From Sulfurimicrobium sp. (GTDB lineage: Bacteria > Pseudomonadota > Gammaproteobacteria > Burkholderiales > Sulfuricellaceae), in the NCBI GenBank assembly GCA_030652035.1, contig JAUSBJ010000009.1:124001-188000 (forward strand): a stretch of 64,000 nucleotides of DNA, read 5' to 3'. Numbering within the stretch: position 1 is the first letter of the stretch; the number at the start of each line of letters is the position of its first letter. Position numbers and translations under genes: made by a program. Below, one piece after another: positions 47,113 through 56,715 of this stretch. The notes under the pieces were generated by a model that worked only from the letters and a program-made list of their open reading frames with translations, ran no database searches and was not told the origin of the DNA.

Positions 47113-47559
47113 ATGAATGAACTCTTGGAATGGAATGACAGCCTTAATATTGGCATCGATGAGATTGACAATCAGCACAAGGCACTGGTGGTTTTGCTGA
47201 ATCAACTGCATGTGGCCATTCATGAGAAACAAGGCACGGCGGCATGCATCGAGATTCTGGATAAACTGGTCGAGTACACCCGGGTGCATTTCACGGTAGA
47301 GGAAAGCCTGATGCGTATTTTGGGATATCCTGATTATGCAGCTCACCTTGAGGGTCACGAAATGCTGATTGCCCAGGTGGTCGAACTGCAGCAGAAGCTA
47401 AAGAGCGGCAAGGCCAATGTCAGCTTCGAACTGCTCCATTTTCTGAGGGGTTGGTTGACCCACCATATCATGGAGACCGACAAGGCCTACGTGCCGCATT
47501 TCATTGCAAAAGGGGTGGAGCAGAAGTCCTCCAGGAAAAGCTTCTGGAAATTCTGGTAA
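47113..47559 (+). CDS. Bacteriohemerythrin
   Basis: A 148-residue oxygen-binding di-iron protein. The ligand set of the family is visible: His22 (NQHK), His59 and Glu63 (RVHFTVEE), His78 and His82 (AAHLEGHE), and His117/118 with Asp123 (LTHHIMETDKAYV). It is a single-domain protein without signal peptide or membrane segment, so probably cytosolic, supplying or buffering oxygen. The start MNELLEWNDSLNIGIDEID is canonical. The FNR box upstream suggests production under microaerobic conditions. Confidence 0.93.
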   Translation: MNELLEWNDSLNIGIDEIDNQHKALVVLLNQLHVAIHEKQGTAACIEILDKLVEYTRVHFTVEESLMRILGYPDYAAHLEGHEMLIAQVVELQQKLKSGKANVSFELLHFLRGWLTHHIMETDKAYVPHFIAKGVEQKSSRKSFWKFW

Positions 47560-47639
47560 TTTCGTCCACGCGGAATATGGCCGGAGGCGTGTTCAGCCGG
47601 GAGAATGGCTGAATCAAGCCTATTGCGAAAGGCGCGTGA

Positions 47640-48002
47640 TTGCCTGTAAAACCCGATCCCGATGTTGCAGCGAAGCCGGGCGAGGCGTCGGCTAAACGCG
47701 AGAAGTGGTCGCAACATGTCGCGGAGACAAGCAATGCCTTGGACCTCGAAGCCGGGGTGTTCACCTGGCATGATCCGCACCGGATTGCACTTTCGCTGAA
47801 GAACTCTGCCGAAAGGAGCCAGCGCCGCAAGGCAGACCCGTTTCGTTCGGCCATGTCCATGCTGACTTTCTACATCAATCGCGCCGGACGCCGGCTCCCC
47901 GCCGTGCAACGTGCATGCCTTGAGTCTGCGAAGGATGAGCTTCGGGCGCTCTTCGGCAGGCCGCGCCGCCTTCCCCAAGCCCCAGGTGAAACGAACGAGT
48001 AA
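47640..48002 (+). CDS. DUF3175 domain protein
   Basis: A 120-residue basic protein matching the DUF3175 pattern: KWSQHVAETSNALDLEAGVF, then HDPHRIALSLKNSAERS and SAMSMLTFYINRAGRRLPA. The function is unknown; the C-terminal Arg-rich helix could bind nucleic acid. The TTG at 47640 (read as fMet, LPVKPDPDV) has AAAGG about 8 bases upstream. It follows hemerythrin by 80 bp on the same strand. Confidence 0.75.
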   Translation: MPVKPDPDVAAKPGEASAKREKWSQHVAETSNALDLEAGVFTWHDPHRIALSLKNSAERSQRRKADPFRSAMSMLTFYINRAGRRLPAVQRACLESAKDELRALFGRPRRLPQAPGETNE

Positions 48003-48058
48003 GAAATTACCGGTTCAAGTGCGCATTTGTGGAGAAAGAGCCGGCCTGTCGCGGGCTC

Positions 48059-49093
48059 TCAAAGTTGTTTGAGCGCATCGTCGATTCTTGCCGCCATGTC
48101 GTCATGGATAAGCACCTCGTCACGTGGCACGCGGGCAATCAGCATAATGCGCGCAGGGTGGCCTGCACGCTGGACTTCGGTCAATTCGACCGGTTTTACA
48201 GCATCCGCTTCCGGCGTGTCGAGCAAGATATTCATGTTGTCCAGATGTAGCGAAACCTCGTGGATCTGAAGCAACTTTTCCACGTTGTTCAGCACCAGCA
48301 GCAACTGATCCATGAAATATTGCAGGGTAGGCTGATGAATGGCAGTCTGGGCCAGAAGGGTTTCTTTTTCCCTGATCAAGCTGCAAATTTCAGCCATTTC
48401 GCCTTCGCTGCATTCGATACGGTCGCACAGGCAGGCTTTGCCGCTGTCCTGGCGCAGCTTCACCCTCATGCGGGCGCGCAGCAGGGCCAGTTCCTGCTCC
48501 AGGCCCTCGCACTCGCTACGCGCAGCTTCAATGTTGGCCAGCACCTTGTGCGCCACGAATTCCAGGGCAAAGGCTTTCAGTTTTTCGCGCAGGCCGCTTT
48601 CGCTGCCGGCGGATGCGACAATCCGGTGGTCAGTGAAACTGATCTGTGTCTGGGGTACTTCCCGCTGGATGATATCGCCTCTCATCGCGATACCCAGAAC
48701 CTTGCGAACCTGCATGGTGGAGGCGATCATGACATGGCAGCTTGCTCCGTTACCCGGCTGTGCCGTTGCGATGCAATTGCGCAGGGAAGGGTCGCGTTTG
48801 AAAAACCTTCCCATCTCCTGTCCGTTGGCGAACAGGGTCCGCAACGCCGGCGTCGAGTTCCACTGCCGGGTTGCAGCATCGACCGGCCCGGCAATGCTGT
48901 CGATGACGTGATGGATATGTTTCAGCGCTTTCCAGACCGGCCCGCTGAGCGTTTCCTGATAACCGGTGAGGAAACTCAGGCGCGGATTGATTTCATAAAA
49001 CAGCTGCTCGATGACGGTGTTGATTTCCGCCTGGTGTGACTGAAGGTGTTTCTGTTTCAGATAATGCCGCAAAACGCGACGGATCAGGCCCAT
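48059..49093 (-). CDS. Conserved hypothetical protein with central coiled coil
   Basis: A 344-residue cytosolic protein that I do not recognise. The N-terminus is basic (MGLIRRVLRHYLKQKHLQSHQ). The middle (about 175-265) is a long coiled coil (LANIEAARSECEGLEQELALLRARM) interrupted by a Cys-containing stretch, GKACLCDRIECSEGEM. The C-terminal part (VQRAGHPARIMLIARVPRDEVLIHDDMAARID) looks globular. It starts 33 bases after gshA on the same strand and may be co-transcribed with it. Confidence 0.7.
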   Translation of the reverse strand: MGLIRRVLRHYLKQKHLQSHQAEINTVIEQLFYEINPRLSFLTGYQETLSGPVWKALKHIHHVIDSIAGPVDAATRQWNSTPALRTLFANGQEMGRFFKRDPSLRNCIATAQPGNGASCHVMIASTMQVRKVLGIAMRGDIIQREVPQTQISFTDHRIVASAGSESGLREKLKAFALEFVAHKVLANIEAARSECEGLEQELALLRARMRVKLRQDSGKACLCDRIECSEGEMAEICSLIREKETLLAQTAIHQPTLQYFMDQLLLVLNNVEKLLQIHEVSLHLDNMNILLDTPEADAVKPVELTEVQRAGHPARIMLIARVPRDEVLIHDDMAARIDDALKQL

Positions 49094-49126
49094 TTTGTTT
49101 TTTTCCGAAAAAGGGCGGTCAGGTTG

Positions 49127-50398
49127 TCACGGCCGGGTGTTTTCCAGCTCGATTGCAGCTGCCAGCAGTGCCAGCCTGGCCACTACGCCATAGGCATAGA
49201 AGCGGTTGGGCGGAGTATCAGGCCCGGCTGCGCTGTCGGGCAAAGTGCAGGAAGTGTCGAAAGCCAGCGGAACGAAGTGCATGCCGGGTGCGTTGAGGTT
49301 TTCGTCCTGTCCGCGCCCGGTATGGACACGGTAGAAGCCACCCACCACGAAGTGGTCCATCATGTACACCACCGGCTCGGCCACCGCCTCGTTGATGCTT
49401 TCGAAGGTGTAAACGCCCTCCTGGATGATGACTTCGCTGACCTGCTGTCCTTCCTTGATGACCGACATCTTGTTGCGTTGTTTGCGGTTGAGGCCTTTGA
49501 CTTCGGAAGCATCCTTGACCGTCATGATGCCCATGCCGTAGGTGCCGGCATCGGCTTTGACAATGACGAAGGGGGCGTTCTTTACGCCGTATTCGCGGTA
49601 TTTTTCGCGGATGTCCTGGAGCAGTTCGTCGACCTGGACGGCCAGGCATTCTTCTCCGCGCCGCTCGCTGAAGTTGATTTCGCGGCAGTCGCCGAAGTAC
49701 GGGTTGATCAGCCAGGGGTCCATGTGGATGATGGTGGCGAATTCCGCCGCGACCTGGTCGTAGGCGCTGAAGTGGTGGGTCTTGCGCCGTGTCGCCCAGC
49801 CGGCATGAAGCGGCGGGAAAACAGGTTGTTTCAGCCCTTTGAGAATCTCCGGGATGCCTGCGGAAAGATCGTTATTAAGCAAGATGGCGCAAGGGTCGAA
49901 ATCGTCCAGCTTGAGCTTGTTTCCTTCGCGCCGTACCGGCTCCAGCGTCAGGGTCTGGCCATCGGGCAGGTCCAGCACCGTGGGTTCAGTGATCTCAGGG
50001 ATCAGGGTGCCAATCCGAACGTACAGCCCGGCATGGCGCAGGATGCTGGCCAGGCGCGCCACGTTTTGCAGATAGAAGGTGTTGCGGGTGTGATTTTCCG
50101 GAATGAGCAAAAAACGCTGAGCGTCCGGGCAAATCTTTTCAACCGCCGACATGGCAGCCTGCACACATAGCGGCATGAAATCGGGGTTCAGATTGTTGAA
50201 ACCGCCGGGAAACAGGTTGGTGTCTACCGGCGCCAGCTTGAATCCGGCGTTGCGCAGGTCCACCGAGGCGTAAAAGGGGGCGTCGTGTTCTTGCCACTTG
50301 GTGCGGAACCACTGTTCGATGCGTGGCTGGGCATCCAGTATGTGCTGTTCGAGTTCAAGCAAGGGGCCGGTGAGGGCGGTAGTAAGGTGTGGGACCAT
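49127..50398 (-). CDS. gshA: Glutamate-cysteine ligase (betaproteobacterial type)
   Basis: A 423-residue member of the GshA family PF08886, the form found in betaproteobacteria, which makes gamma-glutamylcysteine. The blocks FYASVDLRNAGFKLAPVDTN near 55, NLFPGGFNNLN, VIVKADAGTYGMGIM near 295 and VVYMMDHFVVGGFYRVH near 365 are conserved. The start MVPHLTTALTGPLLELE at 50398 gives the usual length; a longer reading adds 30 unrelated residues. Confidence 0.92.
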   Translation of the reverse strand: MVPHLTTALTGPLLELEQHILDAQPRIEQWFRTKWQEHDAPFYASVDLRNAGFKLAPVDTNLFPGGFNNLNPDFMPLCVQAAMSAVEKICPDAQRFLLIPENHTRNTFYLQNVARLASILRHAGLYVRIGTLIPEITEPTVLDLPDGQTLTLEPVRREGNKLKLDDFDPCAILLNNDLSAGIPEILKGLKQPVFPPLHAGWATRRKTHHFSAYDQVAAEFATIIHMDPWLINPYFGDCREINFSERRGEECLAVQVDELLQDIREKYREYGVKNAPFVIVKADAGTYGMGIMTVKDASEVKGLNRKQRNKMSVIKEGQQVSEVIIQEGVYTFESINEAVAEPVVYMMDHFVVGGFYRVHTGRGQDENLNAPGMHFVPLAFDTSCTLPDSAAGPDTPPNRFYAYGVVARLALLAAAIELENTRP

Positions 50399-50554
50399 GG
50401 ACTGAATATGCCGGGTAGGATCGTAACAATTGTAGCGGATGTGGCTTGTTTCGTCAGGCAGGGAAATAAAGCCCTGAATTAAGATCAAGCGGGTTGCATA
50501 TTTGCCTGTTCGGTGGAATGTATTTTACAAAACACTTGATTGTGCATGGCGGAT

Positions 50555-53500
50555 TCACACCGGGTATGTTTGTTTTTCACCCGGTTCAACCTCGGCCGCT
50601 ATCATTTCATGATAGCGGAACGCTTCGAAAACTTGTGCGCGCAATGCGTCATCTTCCCACGGCTTGGTAATGAATTTGTAAATGGCGCCGCGGTTTACCG
50701 CCTCGGCAATACTGGCCAGGTCGGCGTAGCCGGAAAGCACCATGCGCACCGTGTTCGGGTACATTTCACGAACCCGGCTGAGGAACTCGGAACCGCTCAT
50801 TTCAGGCATGCGCTGGTCGGAGAGAATGACATCTACCGGTATCCGGGCCAGGATCTCGAATCCCGCAGCCGGTCCGCTCGCGGTCAGGATGCGATAATCA
50901 TCGTGACGCAGCAGGCGTTGCAGTGCGGCAAGGATGTTGGGCTCGTCGTCCACCAGCAGCAGGGTGCGCACCGGGCCTTCGGTTACACCAGGGAGATCGA
51001 GGTGGCGGCCGTCGCGCAACAATTGCTCCATTTGATCCGGCGCCACGGGGCGGCTGAAATAGTAGCCCTGGATGGCATCGCAGCCGTGGCTGCGCAGAAA
51101 GCTCAACTGGCTTTCTGTTTCCACGCCTTCCGCAATCACCTCGAGCTTCATGCCGTGAGCGAGGGCGATGATGGCCGATGATATGGCGGCATCATCCGGA
51201 TCGGAAATAATGTCGCGTACGAACGACTGGTCCAGTTTGAGCTTGTTGATGGGGAAGCGTTTGAGGTAGCTGAGACTGGAGTAGCCGGTGCCGAAATCGT
51301 CGATCGACAGCCTGACGCCCATGTCACGCAACACGCCCAGCGTTTGCTCGGTGGTTTCGGCGTGCTGCATGGCCACGCTTTCGGTAATTTCAAGTTCCAG
51401 GTATTGGGGAGGGAGCCCGCTTTCCGCCAGGACTTGTTCCACCAGTTGCGGGATGTTTTCACGGAACTGGCGGCCTGAAATGTTCACTGCGATGCGTACC
51501 GGAGGCAGGCCCGCATCGTGCCATGCCTTGGTTTGTTTGCAGGCGGTACGCAGCACCCAGGCGCCGATGGGGGTGATCAGGCCGGTATCTTCCGCCAGAG
51601 GGATAAAGTTGACGGGTGAAATCATGCCCAGTTCAGCGTGCTGCCAGCGCAGCAGGGCCTCCATGCCGATCACCTGCCCGTTCAGCAGGCTGACCTGGGG
51701 CTGGTAGTGGAGCGCAAATTCATTGCGCTCCAGTGCGGCGCGCAGGCTGTTTTCCAGCATCAGGCGCTGGAAAACACGGCTATTGATCTCGGCGGTGTAG
51801 TACTGGATGCTGTTGCGGCCCTGTTCCTTGGCCTTGTACATGGCGGCATCCGCATTTTTCAGCAGAGTTGACGGATCCTCTCCGTCACGGGGGAACAGGC
51901 TGATGCCGATGCTGCAGGTGACAGTCAGCTGGTGGGACTCGATCATGGCTGGCTTGGCAATGGCAGCAAGAATCTTGTGCGCAACGCGCGAAATATCCTC
52001 TTCCTGCGAGACATCGGTGAGGACCACCGCAAAGTCATCGCCTCCCAGCCTGGCCACGGTATCGCCGCCACGCACGCAGTCGCTGATGCGATGCGCCATG
52101 ACTTGCAGCAACTGGTCTCCCACATTGTGCCCCAGGCTGTCGTTGATCACCTTGAAGTTGTCGAGGTCCACGAACAGCAAGGCGAGCTGCCGATTGGCGC
52201 GGCGGGCGAAGATGATGCCCTGGGCCAGGCGGTCCTGGGCCAGGTTGCGGTTGGGCAAGCGGGTCAGGGTGTCGTGGGCGGACTGGTAGGCCAGTTGCTC
52301 CTCATACTGCTTGCGTTCGGTCACGTCGTTCTGGATGCCGATGTAGTGGGTGACCACTCCCGCGTCGTTGCGCACCGGCGAAATATAAAGCTCGTTCCAG
52401 AACAGGCTGCCATCCTTGCGGTAATTGCGGAGTAGCGCCCTGCCGTCGCGCTGCTCCTTTGCCGCGCGGCGTATGTTCTCCAGCTCGGGCTGGTCGGTGT
52501 CCTCGTTCTGCAGGAAACGCCCGTTCTTCCCTAGCGCTTCGGTCGCGCTATAGCCGGTGATGCGCTCGAACGCGGGGTTGACATAGACATAGGGGAAATC
52601 CGGGTGCGTGGCATCGGTGATGGTGATGGCATTGACGCTCGATTCGAGCGCCCGTTTCCATAGCCGCAATTTCTCCTCTGCTTCCTTGCGGCTGGTAATA
52701 TCCTGCTTGACGCCGACGAAATGAGTAATTTCCCCCTTATCGTCCTTGACCGGGGAAAGCGTGGCGGCTTCCCAGTACAGTTCGCCGTTCTTTTTGCGGT
52801 TGTGCAGTTCGCCGCGCCATACCTCGCCGGCAAGAATGGTTTGCCACATTTCGCGATAGGTCTCCTTCGGCGTTTCGCCCGATTGCCATACACGCGGATT
52901 GTGGCCGATGGTCTCTTCGCGGCTATAGCCGGTCAGGGCGTAGAAGTAAGGGTTGACATATTCGGTCACGCCATCGCGATCGGTGATGATGATGGTGTTG
53001 GCGCTCTGTTCCAGTGCCTGGGTGAGCTTGCGCAGTTCGGTTTCCGTCGCTTTGCGCCCGCTGAGGTCGCTCAGGATGGTGGAGATGAAGGTGGCCTGGC
53101 CATCTGCAGCACGGTGCGCCAGAATCAGTTGCTGAACCGGGATCTCCCGGCCTTCCCGTGTCAGCAAGGCAGTTTCGCCGCTCCAGTGGCCGTCCCGGAG
53201 CGCGCCAGGGATGCCGTCGCGCATTACGATCTCATGTGCCCAGCCGGGCTGTAGGGAACGGAAGTCGATGCCGCTGGGGTCTTCTTCTTGTGGTATGCCG
53301 ATCCAGTCGCGCGCAGCGCGATTGAGAAACTGGATTCTCCCCTCCGGTGTGGCGGTGGCGGCGAAATCGGGCATGGCAGCGATAATTTCCGCCAGGCGGG
53401 ACATCTCGCCGATGTAGTGTTCCATTTGTTCCGCGCCCTGATTGAAGCCGCGCATGAGATCGCCGATTTCATCCGTGCGATGGGTGTTTTTCATTCGCAC

Positions 53501-54187
53501 GCTGCGGTCGCCCGCGGCAAAGCACTTGACCATTTCGGTGACCGAAATCAGGGGCGCCACGATGCGCCAGCGCGCATAGGCGATGAGAAGGGCGAAAAAC
53601 ACCAGGTTGAGCCCTACTATTCCGGCAATCAGCCAATCGATCTGTCGATGCGTGCGCAGGGCCGCCGTGGTGAGCGCGCCTACCACGAGGTCGGCGCGCT
53701 CCAGGATGGCATCGCTTTGCCGGATCAGGCGGGGCAGGTCTCCCCGTTTGATGGTGGCGCTGGATTCGGATAGGGATTTATCCATTATTTGCTGGAAAGC
53801 GAGCCAGCTTTCGCGCACCGCCCCGATTTGGGATGCGAGCCTTTCGTTTTCGCGAAGCAGCAGGGGATGCAGGTTTCGGCTTTCCTCTTCTACTCCGGAA
53901 AGCGTGTTTTCAAAGCGTTGCATCAGGGGCGGGATCTCGGCGCTGAGGCGTTCCTGCAATACGGATTCGGCACTGAAATAGGCCAGTCTCTGGCTCAGGT
54001 AGCGCAGTTTGCCGCTTTCGTTGACCAGCCGGGATACGCCCGCTATACCGTTGTAGAGGGTTACCACCAGAACCAGGCTGGATGCGGAGAAGAGAAAAAA
54101 AACAAAAAAAATGGCCGCCAGCTTCTGTCCAACCGTAAAGCTCTTCCAGCGAGGGTGGTGTGGCTTAATTTGGGCGGGTGGCAGCAT
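50555..54187 (-). CDS. Membrane PAS-GGDEF-EAL protein with C-terminal receiver domain
   Basis: A 1210-residue c-di-GMP signalling protein. Order: TM1 (about 22-45), a PilJ/NIT-type helical sensor (NESGKLRYLSQRLA), TM2 (about 185-210), HAMP, three PAS/PAC units (about 260-635), GGDEF (about 640-800), EAL (about 815-1060) and a receiver (about 1075-1195). The diguanylate cyclase motif is GGDDF with an intact I-site (RGGD five residues before it). The EAL domain keeps EALLRW and DDFGTGYSSLSYLK. The receiver has LLLVDDEPN and the phosphoacceptor in VILSDQRMPEMSG. A C-terminal receiver is unusual for this layout. Confidence 0.92.
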   Translation of the reverse strand: MLPPAQIKPHHPRWKSFTVGQKLAAIFFVFFLFSASSLVLVVTLYNGIAGVSRLVNESGKLRYLSQRLAYFSAESVLQERLSAEIPPLMQRFENTLSGVEEESRNLHPLLLRENERLASQIGAVRESWLAFQQIMDKSLSESSATIKRGDLPRLIRQSDAILERADLVVGALTTAALRTHRQIDWLIAGIVGLNLVFFALLIAYARWRIVAPLISVTEMVKCFAAGDRSVRMKNTHRTDEIGDLMRGFNQGAEQMEHYIGEMSRLAEIIAAMPDFAATATPEGRIQFLNRAARDWIGIPQEEDPSGIDFRSLQPGWAHEIVMRDGIPGALRDGHWSGETALLTREGREIPVQQLILAHRAADGQATFISTILSDLSGRKATETELRKLTQALEQSANTIIITDRDGVTEYVNPYFYALTGYSREETIGHNPRVWQSGETPKETYREMWQTILAGEVWRGELHNRKKNGELYWEAATLSPVKDDKGEITHFVGVKQDITSRKEAEEKLRLWKRALESSVNAITITDATHPDFPYVYVNPAFERITGYSATEALGKNGRFLQNEDTDQPELENIRRAAKEQRDGRALLRNYRKDGSLFWNELYISPVRNDAGVVTHYIGIQNDVTERKQYEEQLAYQSAHDTLTRLPNRNLAQDRLAQGIIFARRANRQLALLFVDLDNFKVINDSLGHNVGDQLLQVMAHRISDCVRGGDTVARLGGDDFAVVLTDVSQEEDISRVAHKILAAIAKPAMIESHQLTVTCSIGISLFPRDGEDPSTLLKNADAAMYKAKEQGRNSIQYYTAEINSRVFQRLMLENSLRAALERNEFALHYQPQVSLLNGQVIGMEALLRWQHAELGMISPVNFIPLAEDTGLITPIGAWVLRTACKQTKAWHDAGLPPVRIAVNISGRQFRENIPQLVEQVLAESGLPPQYLELEITESVAMQHAETTEQTLGVLRDMGVRLSIDDFGTGYSSLSYLKRFPINKLKLDQSFVRDIISDPDDAAISSAIIALAHGMKLEVIAEGVETESQLSFLRSHGCDAIQGYYFSRPVAPDQMEQLLRDGRHLDLPGVTEGPVRTLLLVDDEPNILAALQRLLRHDDYRILTASGPAAGFEILARIPVDVILSDQRMPEMSGSEFLSRVREMYPNTVRMVLSGYADLASIAEAVNRGAIYKFITKPWEDDALRAQVFEAFRYHEMIAAEVEPGEKQTYPV

Positions 54188-54276
54188 ATTTTTCGTTTTA
54201 TATGTAGCGGGGAGGTGGAAAGTTTCGTGGCTATGTTGGCCGCGTCCGGAACCCTCCCGCCAGATCCTTGTTAAGT

Positions 54277-54285
54277 TGCTATAAT
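54277..54285 (+). promoter_or_regulatory. Extended -10 promoter of the ABC-F gene
   Basis: TGCTATAAT is a perfect extended -10 (TGnTATAAT). The transcript would begin near 54292, after an in-frame upstream TTG at 54268 and 24 bases before the TTG at 54316, so it supports the shorter protein. Confidence 0.6.
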
Positions 54286-54315
54286 AAGCATATTTTTTTG
54301 CGAACGGGCTACAAA

Positions 54316-55923
54316 TTGATTTCCACTGCCAACATCACCATGCAGTTCGGGGCTAAACCCCTGTTCGAGAACGTCTCCGTCAAGTTTGGCGAGGGCAACC
54401 GCTACGGCCTGATTGGTGCCAACGGCTGCGGCAAATCCACTTTCATGAAAATCCTCGGCGGCGATCTGGAGCCGTCCGGGGGGAATGTTTCCATCGACCA
54501 GGGCGAACGTCTGGGCAAATTGCGCCAGGATCAGTTTGCTTACGAGAACAGCGTGGTGCTTGACGTGGTGATGATGGGCAATGCCGAACTGTGGGCGGTG
54601 AAGGAGGAAAAGGATGGGATTTACGCCAATCTGGAAGCCACCGAAGACGACTACATGCGCGCGGCCGAGCTGGAAGTCCTTTTCGGCGAACTGGACGGCT
54701 ATACCGCCGAATCCCGTGCCGGTGAATTGCTGCTTGGCGTCGGTATTCCGGTGGAGCAGCACACCGGGCTGATGAAGGAAGTGGCGCCCGGCTTCAAGCT
54801 GCGCGTGCTGCTGGCGCAGGCGCTGTTTTCAGACCCGGACATTCTGCTCCTGGACGAGCCGACCAACAACCTCGACATCAACACCATCCGCTGGCTGGAG
54901 GATGTGATCAATGCCCGTTCCAGCACCATGATCATCATTTCCCACGATCGCCACTTCCTCAACAGCGTGTGCACCCACATGGCCGATCTGGATTACAGCA
55001 CCATCCGCATCTACCCCGGCAATTACGACGAATACATGATCGCCGCGACCCAGGCGCGCCAGCGCATGCTGACGGACAATGCCAAGAAAAAGGAGCAGAT
55101 TGCCGAGCTGAATGCTTTCGTCGCCCGCTTTTCCGCCAACGCTTCCAAGGCGCGCCAGGCCACCAGCCGTGCCCGGCAGGCGGACAAGATCAAGGACAGC
55201 GTGGTCGAGGTCAAACCCTCCAGCCGCCAGAGCCCCTACATCCGCTTTGAAACCGACGACCGGGAAAAGCTGCACCGCAAGGCGGTGGAGCTTCTGGATA
55301 TCGCCAAGGGCTACGACAAGGTATTGTTTCACGGCCTCAACCTGCTGCTCGATGCCGGCCAGCGCCTTGCCATCATCGGCCCCAACGGTGCGGGCAAGAC
55401 CACCCTGCTGAAAACCCTGGTGGGCGAGATCGAGCCGGATCAGGGTGACGTGAAATGGGCGGACAAGGCCAAGATCGGCTATTTCGCCCAGGATCACCAC
55501 GCCGAGTTCGAGCATGACATGACCCTGTTCGAATGGATGGAGCGGCATGGACGCAAGAGTGACGACGACCAGATCATTCGCGCCACGCTCGGCCGCCTGC
55601 TGTTCACCGGCGACGATTCGAAAAAATCGGTGCGCGTGCTCTCTGGCGGCGAGAAAGGCCGCATGCTCTACGGCAAGCTGCTGCTGGAACGCCCCAATGT
55701 GCTGGTAATGGACGAGCCGACCAACCACATGGATATGGAGTCGATCGAGGCGCTCAACATGGCGCTGGAACAGTACAAGGGCACGCTGATTTTCGTCAGC
55801 CACGACCGCCAGTTCGTATCTTCCCTCGCCACGCAAATCCTTGAACTGGATGGCAATGGCGGCTTCCGCCACCATATCGGCAATTACGAGGATTACCTGT
55901 TAAGCCAAGGGATCGCTTCATAA
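54316..55923 (+). CDS. ybiT: ABC-F family ATPase (YbiT type)
   Basis: A soluble tandem ATP-binding protein of 535 residues with no membrane domain. ABC-F proteins bind the ribosomal E site and rescue or tune translation. First domain: Walker [10 protein letters not shown] near residue 37, Walker [13 protein letters not shown] near 177. Linker region: [20 protein letters not shown]. Second domain: GPNGAGKTT near 355 and [12 protein letters not shown] near 470. The N-terminus [25 protein letters not shown] closely follows E. coli YbiT. The start TTG at 54316 is supported by the promoter position. The stop overlaps the next ATG (TAATG). Confidence 0.92.
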   Translation: MISTANITMQFGAKPLFENVSVKFGEGNRYGLIGANGCGKSTFMKILGGDLEPSGGNVSIDQGERLGKLRQDQFAYENSVVLDVVMMGNAELWAVKEEKDGIYANLEATEDDYMRAAELEVLFGELDGYTAESRAGELLLGVGIPVEQHTGLMKEVAPGFKLRVLLAQALFSDPDILLLDEPTNNLDINTIRWLEDVINARSSTMIIISHDRHFLNSVCTHMADLDYSTIRIYPGNYDEYMIAATQARQRMLTDNAKKKEQIAELNAFVARFSANASKARQATSRARQADKIKDSVVEVKPSSRQSPYIRFETDDREKLHRKAVELLDIAKGYDKVLFHGLNLLLDAGQRLAIIGPNGAGKTTLLKTLVGEIEPDQGDVKWADKAKIGYFAQDHHAEFEHDMTLFEWMERHGRKSDDDQIIRATLGRLLFTGDDSKKSVRVLSGGEKGRMLYGKLLLERPNVLVMDEPTNHMDMESIEALNMALEQYKGTLIFVSHDRQFVSSLATQILELDGNGGFRHHIGNYEDYLLSQGIAS

Positions 55924-56699
55924 TGGAAAAAACAATCGTCATTGTCGGCCTGGGCCAATTGGGACGTGTCTTTGCGGGCGGTTTCCTGCGTTCTGGCTTT
56001 GTGGTGGTGCCGGTCAATCGCGGTGACGACCTGGATATCGTCGCCGCCCGTCATCCCGAGCCGCTCCTGGTGCTGGTGGCAGTGGCCGAGCCGGATCTGC
56101 ACACGGTCCTGGCCGCCCTGCCGCCACAGTGGAAAAAACGCATCGGCCTGATCCAGAACGAGCTGCTGCCGCGTGACTGGGAGCGGCACGGGGTCATTAA
56201 TCCCACCGTGATTCCGGTGTGGTTCGAAAAGAAGAAGGGCAGCGATGCCAAGCCGCTGATTCCCTCGCCGGTGTTTGGTCCGGCAACGGAAGCTGTGCTG
56301 GCCGCCTTGCAGTCCATAGACATCCCCTGCCGTGAAATCCCTTCAGAGCAGGATCTGGCCTATGAACTGGTGCGCAAGAATGTGTATATTCTCACCACCA
56401 ATATCGCCGGTCTCAGAAGCGGTGGCAACGTCGGCGATTTATGGCGGCAACAGCGCGAATTTGCCAGCAGCGTGGCGCAGGAAGTGGTGCAGATCCAGGA
56501 CTGGCTGACAGGACAGAAGAATGATCTGGCGCGCCTGATCGAAGGCATGGCGGAAGCCATCGAGGCCGACCCGGGGCATTTGTGCACCGGCCGCAGCGCG
56601 CCTGCCCGGTTGGCGCGGGCTTTGCAGCATGCGGATGAAGCGAGGCTGGTTGTGCCTATCCTGCGAAGAATCCAGCAAGCAGGCGGCACCCAGGCCTAA
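55923..56699 (+). CDS. Rossmann-fold protein, ketopantoate reductase-like
   Basis: A 258-residue protein beginning with a dinucleotide-binding signature, IVIVGLGQLGRVFAGGFLRSG. Further features are LVLVAVAEPDLHTVLAALP and RIGLIQNELLPRDW near residue 80, similar in layout to the N-terminal domain of ApbA/PanE enzymes, while the C-terminal half is helical and divergent. The substrate is unknown. It is translationally coupled to the ABC-F gene by a one-base overlap. Confidence 0.65.
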   Translation: MEKTIVIVGLGQLGRVFAGGFLRSGFVVVPVNRGDDLDIVAARHPEPLLVLVAVAEPDLHTVLAALPPQWKKRIGLIQNELLPRDWERHGVINPTVIPVWFEKKKGSDAKPLIPSPVFGPATEAVLAALQSIDIPCREIPSEQDLAYELVRKNVYILTTNIAGLRSGGNVGDLWRQQREFASSVAQEVVQIQDWLTGQKNDLARLIEGMAEAIEADPGHLCTGRSAPARLARALQHADEARLVVPILRRIQQAGGTQA

Positions 56700-56715
56700 T
56701 TCCGGGGTCTCGATC

